The position numbers and the translations under genes were made by a program. A stretch of DNA of 20,795 nucleotides, from NCBI GenBank assembly GCA_019648995.1, contig BLXT01002912.1, positions 44,699 through 65,493 on the forward strand, written 5' to 3'. The stretch is from Plakobranchus ocellatus. Taxonomy: Eukaryota > Mollusca > Gastropoda > Plakobranchidae. Below, in pieces: positions 9,251-19,700 of the stretch; the first letter of the stretch is position 1; every line of letters starts with the position of its first letter. The notes under the pieces were generated by a model. It was not told where the DNA came from. It was given only the letters and a program-made list of their open reading frames with translations, and made no database searches.

Positions 9251-11735
9251 AGATTTCATGTTTGTCAAAACTAGTATTTTTTTTTAACTCCAATGGCTTT
9301 AACTTGTTGCAATGTGCCAGTAAAATGGGGCTCAGAATTTTGTGGTGTATCAGAAAGGGACATTTTGCAGCAGGTGTTTATGGATGACGATTCGGGGGAT
9401 TCAATCATGTCTGACGTTTTTTAAATTTAAAACCTATGGAGATTGCTGCCCTTTCTAGGATGCACTGAAAAAAGTTTTTCTACCAAGGGTCTTTTTTTTT
9501 TTTATTGCAAAATATCTGATTTTGGCTGGCACTTTACATGTATGGTGAGAAGATTCTAAACACGAATGATGTGAAGTAATATGGAAATGTCTTATCATCC
9601 ATATAAGTTCTTCATTTCTATATATGAAAGTTTCATTGTGTGGAAGCACCACAAGATATCAAACCTACAGGTAGATCTTATTATATTATATGGAGTTTTA
9701 TGTATAATGGTGCAACATATACTTGATGTTGCTTCTAAAGATGTCAAGAAAAGTATGAAAGATGACATAATTACACAGCTTTTTATCAGATTTTAACATT
9801 GATCAGCATGATGTCCATTATCTTTTGCATTTCACAGACTAGTTTTGTTTGCAACACTAGGAACCACCTATATTCAGATTTCTCTGAAGTTTGATTCTGT
9901 CTCATCGGGAAAACCAAACATATTTTTAAACCAGAAGGCAGATGTTTAAAAACCATTTTGAAATAAAAGTCACAGTTTTAACATTAAAGTAAAATTCTGT
10001 ACATTGTTTTACCTTCAGGCACATGGGGTTCCACCTCATTATATTATAAGCTTTGTTCTTGTCTATTTTCTTTTTCTTTTTTTGATGAAGAATTACTAAT
10101 GTCTGGTTAAAAAGAAGAACACACGCAAGTTTTTCACCACTTCCTCTCATTTACTTTACTCTTATTACTGTCTCGTGTCTGCAAGTAAGAATGAGTAATG
10201 AGACTTCTATTTAAGTGACTAAAGGATGAAGTTGAAGCACCTTTATTTATTGCCATTTCACTGAGAAAAGCATAATATAGATTAGCAGAGGGAGCAATAA
10301 TATGTACGTAGAGGAGTTATCCAACCCTCCAGAAGTTCATATACTGTATTAATTATTATTAAATATGCTTAAATCACTACAACCTCTCTTCATTTAGTGA
10401 TGCTTGAGATAAACATCATAAACTTGAAGCTTATCAAAGAGTTTCTCTTAAAAAAAAAAGGGGGGGGGGGGGCGTTAATGTTAAGTAAGCCGAGTCATGC
10501 ACATCTTTAAAAAACTGCTTTATTCAATTTAACCAGAGACAGATGTTTTATTAGGAAAATGAGACCAGAGGTATTCATAGTGCTTAAATAAGTCTTGAAA
10601 TTTGAGCAATAATTCTCTATATCTTGCGAGCAGGGGCCACTAGTTCACTGGCCAAGAATGATAGGGTAGCAAGTCCATGTAGCACAGTTTTGAGAAAATT
10701 GATGTCAAAGTTTCAAGCCTCTACAGCTTTTTCTCTATTCGTCCAAAATTTACTACACCTAGGCACAATAAAAGGGGTATCAATGACCGTAGATATTTTG
10801 TTAAAAGAAAGATAACATCCCAGAGTTTACCCAGGTGTCATTGTCTCTCTCTGCAAAATGTGGACTTATATGACCTTGTATTTTCATGGCAGTAAATTGG
10901 CAATGTGTGCTACATGTATTTACGAATGATGAACAACAAAAACATGAACCAATGTTAAACAAAGTTAAACCAGAGTTTTTTAGATTTTTTTTTTTGCAAA
11001 AAACAAAGAAAAATCTGATATTGCACTTGTGACAGATTTATTGAAGAGAATTTACAAATTCATTCTATGTGCTGAGAGCAATTGAGAGTTTTGCTCAAAG
11101 TGTATTAAAACATGATATTTACATTTTAGTGTACAACATCCAATATACATTCATCCATCCCATATGGAAAATATGTATCCATATCAGTTAAATTGACATT
11201 TTAATAATGGAAAAGTTGCCAGACTGAAGTAAAATACAGTGCACAAAAAGTGCGCATAGACCAACATTTTAAAATACAAGTGTATGACAGATTCTTGAGA
11301 AATATTTTAAGAAACAACACCTCAAGTCCTTGCTATAATCTGTTTTTGGTTTGTATCACTGTCTGTACTCAAGGAAAAAAAAATTGATAACACTCATCAA
11401 TTCCATGAAACAATTTTTCTTCCTTTATTGGAATACTTTGCATATTGGAAAAGTTTATTGATTGTGCTAAAAATATTTCAATACTGCATTCCCTGGTGAT
11501 TAAAGAAAAAAAAATGGCCTAAAATTCTGTAGAAAATAATATAGAACCTACAGGTGTCAATACATGTAATATTGTAATTACCATGCATCAGATGTGTGAA
11601 AATGATAAAGTATAATGTATAATTTACCATATGAATGTTTATATCACAGACTGAAAATGCAGTACAACGGGATCTCAATCATCAGTCAATGTATGGACAT
11701 GACAAAACCAGCATTCTCTCTCTTTATATATATAT
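9251..11735. other. Intergenic AT-rich stretch, no gene seen
   Basis: The region has many short frames, none with family features. It includes an A10G13 homopolymer junction at 10450-10472. Several TTTATT motifs, for example 10237-10242 and 11038-11043, would read AATAAA on the minus strand and could be distal polyadenylation signals. No splice-flanked coding segment was recognised. Confidence 0.5.
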
Positions 11736-13173
11736 CAGACATGCCTACCCTTAAAATTTTTTTTGAGGAACATCAAGGGCAAAAATGCGGAACAAACCTG
11801 AATATGACGGGAACTGACGCTGATTAAACAACAACAACAACAACAACAACAAAAACCCCACACAATTTGACTAAGTCACGTAAGTGCCAATTAATGACAG
11901 AGGTGTACCTTTAGGACGAGGGAGAGTGTGGAGGATATCAGTTCCTATTTAAATCGGCACAAACACTAAGCCAACTGCTTAACATTTAGCCTCCGTGCTT
12001 ACATTCCAATCTGTTTACATTAATGTTGAGTAAATCGGCCCTAGACTAACGACATTATAAAAAGAAAATTTGCCCTTAAAATTTTCATTCTACTCGTACT
12101 GCAAAGGCTTGTTTAACTTTGGGTAACGTATATCAATGTTACCATTGGAATTCAAATTCATTAACTTTTCTCAAATAGAAAATTCCATGAAACATTTCCC
12201 TTTTCCATCCCTAAGAAGCGGATTGCCTCGATGCATTCTTTTCGAATACAGTACAATGCTGTTGTCTTTTGCGGATTGGAGCTTCTATGTAGACCAATTT
12301 CTTTTTGGTCATTTTGAAGAGACGTAGATCTAGACTTATCCAAGATACGCAGGCCTGATTGTATTATATTAAAATCTAAATCTATGGATAGTTCATAGTA
12401 TTATCATAGGAATGGCAATGGCAAGAGCCTGGCATCAATCAGACAGGTTCGCACCGAGACTAAGTTCAGTGCTGGGTTTATAACTTCTCTAGATATAAGA
12501 CTGCGCGTATAGTAGTCTCAAAGTCTAGATAATCATGTCCGACCACACCATTGACCTACAATAGTACAGTTGACAGATTTAAAACGGGAAAAATTATCCC
12601 AAAAATCTTTATTTCTATAAAAATTGAAATTCTGCCGCGATGACTTTCTTAAATCGAGGTCGCTGATTTCAAATTTGCCGTCAGAATTTTCGTATTTGCT
12701 TTCCTCGCAAAGATATGTCTATGAAAAAAAACCCTAGTCCAGGTGAGTGACGTCACAGTGTGAATGACCGACCGTCAACGCAACATGGTAGGCCTTTGCA
12801 AGGATGTTCGTCTATAGATGTATTGCATCGATAGGTTTGCCCCAAACCACCCCAACCCCTCCTCAGTCTGCAAGATGCACGCTGGGTCTTATGAAAAAAG
12901 GTGTAGCAAAGAGCGCCATGCATTTAATAAGTTTGAAAAGTTTGTTGCAGTGTTAATGCCGTTATTTTTTTTTCTCTACGTCCTTAAATATTCTCGGTTA
13001 TTTATGCAGAGATGCGCCGCTAGACATCTAGACTAGGATTATTTCTGAGAGTATGACTGATCACAAATCGGCGAAATTCCGGATTTTGTGATAAAAATGC
13101 GGATTTCCGGAACGCAGGTCATTTTCTGGTAGAATTCCGGAACGAATCCGGAATTTCCGGAACGGTAGGCATG

Positions 13174-13177
<4 letters not shown>
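11736..13177. mobile_element. Non-autonomous hAT-like DNA transposon with 14-bp terminal inverted repeats
   Basis: CAGACATGCCTACC at 11736-11749 is matched perfectly in inverted orientation by GGTAGGCATGTCTG at 13164-13177. Both ends abut TA dinucleotide repeats (11725-11735 and 13178-13207), so the element probably sits in a (TA)n target. The CAG start and the room for an 8-bp TATATATA-type duplication suit the hAT superfamily, although a TA-repeat target hides the true duplication length. Three copies of TTCCGGAACG (13105, 13135, 13155) and one further TTCCGG (13077) crowd the right end and look like subterminal transposase-binding repeats. The 1.4-kb interior has no recognisable transposase frame, so mobilisation would have needed a protein supplied in trans. 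Confidence 0.72.
11827..11851. repeat. (CAA)n microsatellite
   Basis: About eight CAA units followed by AAACCCC lie near the left end of the inverted-repeat transposon. The array probably arose within the element. Confidence 0.85.

Positions 13178-13207
<30 letters not shown>
13178..13207. repeat. (TA)n microsatellite at transposon right border
   Basis: An uninterrupted AT dinucleotide run of about 30 bases directly follows the right inverted repeat. A shorter run (11725-11735) precedes the left one. Together they read as a single target microsatellite split by the insertion. Confidence 0.85.
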
Positions 13208-13210
<3 letters not shown>

Positions 13211-13569
13211 TCTTTTTTTTAAACCCTTGGAATAAAATGCACAGTGTACATCTCATAATTTCACAAATATAAATTTCATATTCCCTTAATTTGTAATGCC
13301 AAAGTCTTGCCTCATTCCTTCTTTAGTACATATATATAGAAAGAAACCTTTCTTAAATTAACATCTTCCTTAAGCTCATTGGCCTTATTTCAACATCTTT
13401 CCTTCCATATTTTTTCCTACAAAAAAATCCAGCCTGGCCTTTTCTCAACTTTAAAATAAAAAAAATTAATTTATGAAGGCTTAGTAGACAAAAGAAAGGC
13501 AGAATAATGCCAGACAAGAATCTAGCTTTACTACAGTAATATTAATAAGTTTTTCGTATATAGCCAGTC

Positions 13570-13660
13570 CACAACAAAGTGATCTCAGACTTTCAGGCCC
13601 TCTGTCAGGCCAGGGCAGGGGTCTCAGGGTGGACTCTTTAGCCATTGTGCCAACGCTTCC
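13570..13660 (-). mobile_element. Possible second tRNA-type SINE remnant
   Basis: On the minus strand TGGCACAATGGCT (13652-13640) fits the A-box pattern TGGCNNARTGG. It is followed by AAAGAGTCCACCCTGAGACC, as in a tRNA-like head. The expected B box about 53 bases on (GGCCTGAAAGTC) is a weak match. The patch is also more GC-rich than its surroundings. Family and ends are not settled. Confidence 0.3.
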
Positions 13661-14580
13661 CTATAGTAATGAAGCCATGAAACTTAAACTGAAAGCCTTT
13701 TTAGGTTTGGTTCTTTGATTCTCGTGTGCCCGTCCTTGGTGATGCAATGGTTCTGCACATATCTTGGACCACTCCTTACAATCAAAACCAAAGTGTGAAC
13801 AGGAAGAATCTGGATGTTGAAAGCATTCCAAGCTAGGCTAGCTGAATCCCATATCCACTTGAAGAGCTAAGCTCATTACTTGTGACTACACCTTCCTAAG
13901 CCTAGCTCTCCACACATTTGAGACTTGTGATATTCAGATTTATCAGGCTGTTTGCTATTAAAATATATATTGTTGTTAATCCTTTACATCAGCAACGAGC
14001 AACATTGGTACAGAGAAGCGTTTCTCAAAGCAAGACCTTTAATCACATTTGTTTTTCAGATTTTGACTTTCTCACGTTCTGAGACGGGCATCATATGAGT
14101 CTATGGAATGTCATATTATGAGCTGTGCTCTGTAGTTCAATTTTACTGAATTTATCAGGAAAAAAAAACTCTTATTTGTCCTTAACATAATTTCAAACAT
14201 ATTCGATTTCTGGATTTGATGATTGCTAGGTGAGCAACTGCCAAAGGGTGGACCTCAATATCGATTCACTTTTTTTTAAACTATGTTTTGAGGAATGAAA
14301 GAACCGGTGATTACAAAATGGAAAAAGAGGAATGAGAATCAGGTAAAAATATAATTCATTTAATATTAGACATTATTTTCCCATGTAAAAAAAAGTGTAT
14401 CTGTGTCTCTTTACCTTATGGTGAATGAACTTGGTAGAAGTGCACTATTTTACTAATTTTTTCATCAAAGTTCTGTGCGAAGTTGTTTGGTCAATTTCTA
14501 CAGCAAGGTTGCTCCCAAAACTATTTTTTCAAACAATAAATTGTCCCTTTTGATGCCATTATACTCACAAACTCAAGATT
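13661..14580. other. Intergenic stretch, nothing recognised
   Basis: AT-rich sequence with no coding signature. It lies beyond the likely poly(A) site of the minus-strand gene, though a longer 3' UTR running through it cannot be excluded. Confidence 0.4.
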
Positions 14581-15889
14581 TATGGAATGATGGGTTCAAT
14601 TTATTCAAGTATGGTTAGCAGAAAACCTTGCAAACATACTATGAAGCTGACCATCCCCATTCTGGCAAACACTCATACCTTAATAATACTAATACCCTGA
14701 TACCAGTTCTAGAAAATTAAACGAACTATTAAAATATACTGGTAGTCAATTACTCTGAACAAGTGCAAAACAAAAAAAAATATCAAATGTATTTTGGCCT
14801 TTTTTGTTTTCCTCTATTCCTCACATTTTTGTTTTCTTTCGCAAGACAACAATGATCCCATTAGATGTAGGTTTAAATAGCTGAGCACCAAAGTCTTGTT
14901 CTGTCCTCTGTGCATTTGACTAGGGTTGTAAAATGTTAAGGAAGGCAGGGTGATATTGTTGCAGGCTGATGTCTCATTTCGCAACTTGACTGAGCCAAAC
15001 TAGAGGTTGACCATAGCTTGATGAACAAAACAAAAACCTGTTGCAATAGGACATGGATGCAACAGGATCTTTGGGAGCAAGAATAAAATATTGTCTGCAG
15101 GCCAAGTTCTATTACAAGCATGCATTTGTAACAGTATAGAGTACAAAAAAGCCACTAACTCTGTTTTTCTTTTTTTTTCTAATTTGGGACTTAATTTTGA
15201 AAAGAAAACAGCGAAAAGTGAGAAAATCCCATAACATCACTTTATCAGTATCACTTACCCCTGGGTATACAATGCTACAATATTACAGAAAAGTTCCTTT
15301 GACTTTGATGTATCCTATCTGAGAGTCTCTACAATCCAAGCTGAAAACCCTACAGCCAACTGAAGGAATGGGTAGAATGCCACATGTTTTTTGTTCTCTC
15401 CTTGTATAGCATTGACTTTCTGCTGGCTCAGAACTCTCTTCACTTGAAAGTGGTGGAAGCATTTTGTGTTATGACTGTGCAAAAATTGAAAAAAATTGAA
15501 CTGGCGTATTGTTCATCCCTGCAAAATCTGCTTAAACATACACATCTTATAGATTAAATACCCTGTTTTCAGGCAGTTTGACAATAGAAATAAAGCATAC
15601 CATCACTGTAGAAGCAGTGATAAAACAATGTACTGACTTTACCAAAGAAATCTTTAAGTTCCAAGCATACTTTAAAGATAGGTATTAGCAAACTTGTCAG
15701 GCTGAAAAATATTTGGCACTCAGTCCTGTAAGGCTGCCTTGTTCTCTAGAAATTATTGTTTACAAATTTTTTTAACCTTGTAGCATTTTCAATTACACGC
15801 TACATAATTTCTCACTAGCCTGTGCACTCCTTATGCGAGAATGTTGATTGTGCACAATTTTAACTTAAAGAAATAAGCCAAAGAGAGAT
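14581..15889 (-). other. Probable 3' UTR of the LRRC14-like gene
   Basis: From the stop codon at 15890 down to the first canonical minus-strand AATAAA (14605-14600) there is no splice-flanked coding segment. A UTR of about 1.3 kb is the simplest reading. The frame at 14936-15121 has no family signature and is treated as chance. Confidence 0.4.
14600..14605 (-). terminator. Candidate AATAAA polyadenylation signal, minus strand
   Basis: This is the first AATAAA downstream of the LRRC14-like stop codon that I find. The following minus-strand bases include the GT-rich run GAGTTTGTGAGT, as expected downstream of a cleavage site. Confidence 0.4.
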
Positions 15890-16711
15890 TCAAAACGCCA
15901 TAGTGTGGTCCATTTCAGAAAAGAGGAGTTGAAGAGAATTGCGGCTGTTACGGTCTAATCTCTTGATAGATAAATGGAATCTGGCTTTGAGATCGGCCTC
16001 CACCCCTGCGTGGTCTTCCTCCTCCAAGCTCGGGTAACAGTCAGGTGGGTAAGATAGCTGCAGAATGTGCAGGCTGCTCGACTGGGACAGGAACCGGCCG
16101 GCCACCTCCAGGACACAGGCTGAAGACCACGGGTTGGCCTGGAGGTTGAGCAATAACAGCCGTTCCATGCGGGTGGTGAGGGACGTCAGGCTCCTCGCTA
16201 AATCTGAATCCAAGCTGCACTCTTGTAACTCCAGCAGACGCAAACTTGAAACCAAGCTCTCGAGCAGCAGCATTAAAGATTGACCAGCACCGTGAAAATT
16301 ATCTCTCAGCGAATGTCCATTTTCACCCGCCCCCAGGCGATTCTCTGAAAGATCCAGCTCTTCCAAAGTGTGTTTGTTTGTTTGCACAAGACGAACCAGT
16401 CCGGAGAGATCCAGAGGCGTGAGGCCACAGCCTGATAGCCGCAAGTGCTTCAGGTGACCTGAGAGTCCACCAAGCACCACAGACAGTTTGTTCTTGAGAC
16501 GGCTGTTGCTTATATCGAGCCTCTCTAACTGAGATAGAGTGGACAGTGTCTGTCGAACCACAGTAGCCATAGGTGCGTTGTCTACCAAATTTAAATGGTT
16601 GCATGAAAGATCCAAGGAAGTGAGCTGCGTCAGGGACTGTACCACGGGGGCCATTCGAACAAAGTCTGTATTGCGAAGTGAGTTATACTTGAGCTGAAGA
16701 CCTTTTAGGTA
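15890..16711 (-). CDS. LRRC14-like terminal exon with the leucine-rich repeats
   Basis: Encodes 273 residues and TGA after the acceptor CTCAACCAG|TAC. At least six LRR strands are visible: LTSLDLSCNHL, LERLDISNSRL, LKHLRLSGCGL, LEELDLSENRL, LRLLELQECSL and LLLLNLQANPW. A capping LHILQLSYPPDCYPSL and a charged, helix-like tail ending MAF follow. The frame is open further upstream to an ATG at 16726, but those five codons (MSLNQ) end on the acceptor AG and are intron. GC content is higher than in the surrounding DNA, as expected for coding sequence. Confidence 0.92.
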   Translation of the reverse strand, partial: YLKGLQLKYNSLRNTDFVRMAPVVQSLTQLTSLDLSCNHLNLVDNAPMATVVRQTLSTLSQLERLDISNSRLKNKLSVVLGGLSGHLKHLRLSGCGLTPLDLSGLVRLVQTNKHTLEELDLSENRLGAGENGHSLRDNFHGAGQSLMLLLESLVSSLRLLELQECSLDSDLARSLTSLTTRMERLLLLNLQANPWSSACVLEVAGRFLSQSSSLHILQLSYPPDCYPSLEEEDHAGVEADLKARFHLSIKRLDRNSRNSLQLLFSEMDHTMAF

Positions 16712-19700
16712 CTGGTTGAGAGACATGAGTAAAGACAGTAAATTTATCTATCACTGAAAGAAAGCATTCTTAATCATGTTGACAACCTCTTTAGCATACA
16801 ACATAGCAACTAGGAGGGTTCTGTCTCATCTATCCAAAGATTCTACAACAATATTCTACAGCCGCTCATCAACTTACAGATTTGCATAATTGTTTATCCT
16901 GTTTTTCAAAAATTAAAGCAGAACTTGTAATAACCAGCTAGACAAGCTTCCAAATTTGATTGACAGAGATGTTATTAAACTAAGCTGGCATTTTTTTTTT
17001 TTTTTAAAAAAAAGCTCAATAAACATCAGACACAGACTTAAAATTACTGGTGAATAAATGATTCAATGTGAGACGATGTGAATTAATCCCAAGTCAATTA
17101 TGGACTTATTGAGTTACAAGCCTCTCTACCCCATTTCTGTAAAAATATTTAGGCAGTTTACACAGAGTCATTTCGTTATTTTTTTAAGTCATAAAAATTA
17201 TTACAAGGCTCTAATGCACATCTATCCATAGAGAAATGCAATTGATAAACCCTGGATGTCTAACTGATAAGAAGCATGATTATGCAAAAAACCTTCCCTG
17301 TAAATTATAACTACCAGTATCACATAACAAGGACTTTTGATTCTTATATATATGTAAACATATGTACATATAAATATGTATGATGAAGATCATGTCTACA
17401 TAAATGTTGCAAGGGACTTGCAGAGTCAATGCCTCTAATGGAAGCTAAAGAACAAGGTAAGGATGGATGAGCATTTTTTTAAAAATAGATTTTGAATCAA
17501 AAATACAAAGAAACAAACTCCTGTGATACAAGACATCCACCTGTTTGAATCTGAAAGGTTCACTACAAGACTCACGTACTGAGACTGCGACACACTATGT
17601 GTAGAAACATGTTTAATCCTGTAATATAAGATGCCCATCTATATGAATCTGAAAGGCCCACAAATAGACTCATATTCTGAGACTGCGACACACGTATCTG
17701 CACGACTTGCCTCTTGTTTGACCTGCTTCAGTAGAAGGTTCACTCGATCCCCGCCCAGGCATGTCACACTAAGCCTCTCCACTATCAGAGCAAATCTGGC
17801 GCCTGGAAAGCTGGACACGGTCAGAGCCTTGCACAGCTCAGAGTGGCAGGACTCGGACGTCACAAAGGCATCAAGTTTTATCTCAATAGCTGGGGGAGAA
17901 AAGTTTGGTGTGATGTAGGATAATTGAACATTAACTTCACATTGCATTAAGACAATTATTTCATAGGTACAAAATTTAAGTCGATGAAATTTCAGGTTAA
18001 TATTGGAGTGAGCATTCAAAAAATGGGAAAAAGTTTGTACTTCACACCCTCTCTCTTTGTTTCTTCGTAGATCAGTCCACAGCATTCAGTTCAATCACAA
18101 GGTTGTTTTTAAATCTGTAATATTGGATTTTCAATATTTGAGGGCTACGAGTATCCCAACAAGAATGTCTTCCACTCAGGTCAAATAGGTCAGCGCTCAA
18201 ATAAAGCTTCCCTGCGCACATCAGTCACGATTAGATAAACCAATTTTAAGATCAGATTAACCAATTTTACAGAGTTAAAACACCTCCCTGGTGTCATCTG
18301 CAGAAACTAATGCATACAAATGTATCATCATTTTGTAAAGTGACAGTCTAAGATTTTTTTGTTGCCTAGTCTATCTCTTCATGGTAAATTATGCACCAAC
18401 ATAGAGGATCTGGGCAGACTGAATTAACTTCATTGAAACAATTGAGGTTTATTTTCAAAACTCACGGTTAACACCCTATTTAACAATGGAATGTATTTTT
18501 TATAAAAAGTTATTTTTTGTAATGTTTAGATGAACATCCTTTTCTTTTTAAATTCAGCACACAACAGAATTCACATAGATCAAAAGATACAGGAACAAAA
18601 TAATTTTTTTAAAAATGATCATGTTTAAAGCCAATTCAGTTTTGGACTTTTTTTTTTTTGTGAGCAAAGCTGGTTTCTAGGGTTAAAAGGACACAGTTTG
18701 GCGACTGACAGATGTTCTGGGGCAAGCAGTTCTGCATATCAATATCCAGTGGTTTGTGACGGCTGTTGTAATCGGCTCCACAATCTTCAGCAATACTGAC
18801 AGCCTGGTTGTACAAATTCACCATGTTGTTGCGTCTGTTCTCATTGTGCACCAGCATGCAGTGAGATGTGAGGTAATACAAGATCACCTCAGCTGAAATG
18901 GGAGATAACAAAATCTATCAATAGAAGGAGACCTAAATATCTACCGTTAAAGCAATAAAATTCCTCAACATGTTTATAAAAGAAAATAATGTCACAATGC
19001 TAGGTGCATGAATGATGACTGATTGTTTAGTATGTTCATTAATTTACAATAATAGAGGGGAAAAAAAATCACAAGAACATGTAATGTCTCTGCCTAAAGA
19101 CTACAGAACACACAGACTTTCTTCTATTTGGCGAATTGAAATCAAACATGAGATTCTACTGCTTCAATCTACCCTTGTAATCGGAAACTTTAGACTTGAA
19201 TCTATGTTAAAGGTTGGGAATACGAAACATTTTTTTTCTTTCATAGAACTATGATATTTCAGTCTATATCTCCTTTAGGTAAATGCAAACAAACAATTCA
19301 CTTCACTTCACAATCTGTTTGGACGGATGATCATTGTACTGCATTGTTATCGATTTTCGTTTTTTAATATAAAAAAAGAGAATGCTGATAATAATTAAGC
19401 AAGATCTATCATTTGAATAAATTGTTTTGTCATAATTTGATCTCTGATAAAAAACAAACAAAAAAAAAGCCACTTTCAATTCAAAGTAGTAGATCACAAA
19501 TATTGAAGCTACCACATATAATTCAACGCAAATTTTAAAATAAATATAGACACATCTATAATGCAGACAGAAGTTGCTTTAATCTACATGAAGTTTAAAA
19601 TGACTAAAAACAAGATGAACTGCCTTCAGAATCAAAATATGATAACAATGAATATACCAGTAGGAAATCCAGTTAGGTCAAGGCGTCTTATCTTTGTGGG

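Noticed and set aside
12136-13036. Short frames inside the inverted-repeat element, considered as transposase remnants
   Set aside because: None shows hAT catalytic or dimerisation-domain motifs. They are typical chance frames.
16065-16604. Overlapping frames at 16065-16283 (+) and 16323-16604 (-)
   Set aside because: These are shadow frames of the LRR coding exon, whose own frame carries clear repeats.
17631-17918. 95-codon plus-strand frame
   Set aside because: Antisense to the LRRC14-like exon at 17723-17889 and to its adjoining intron.
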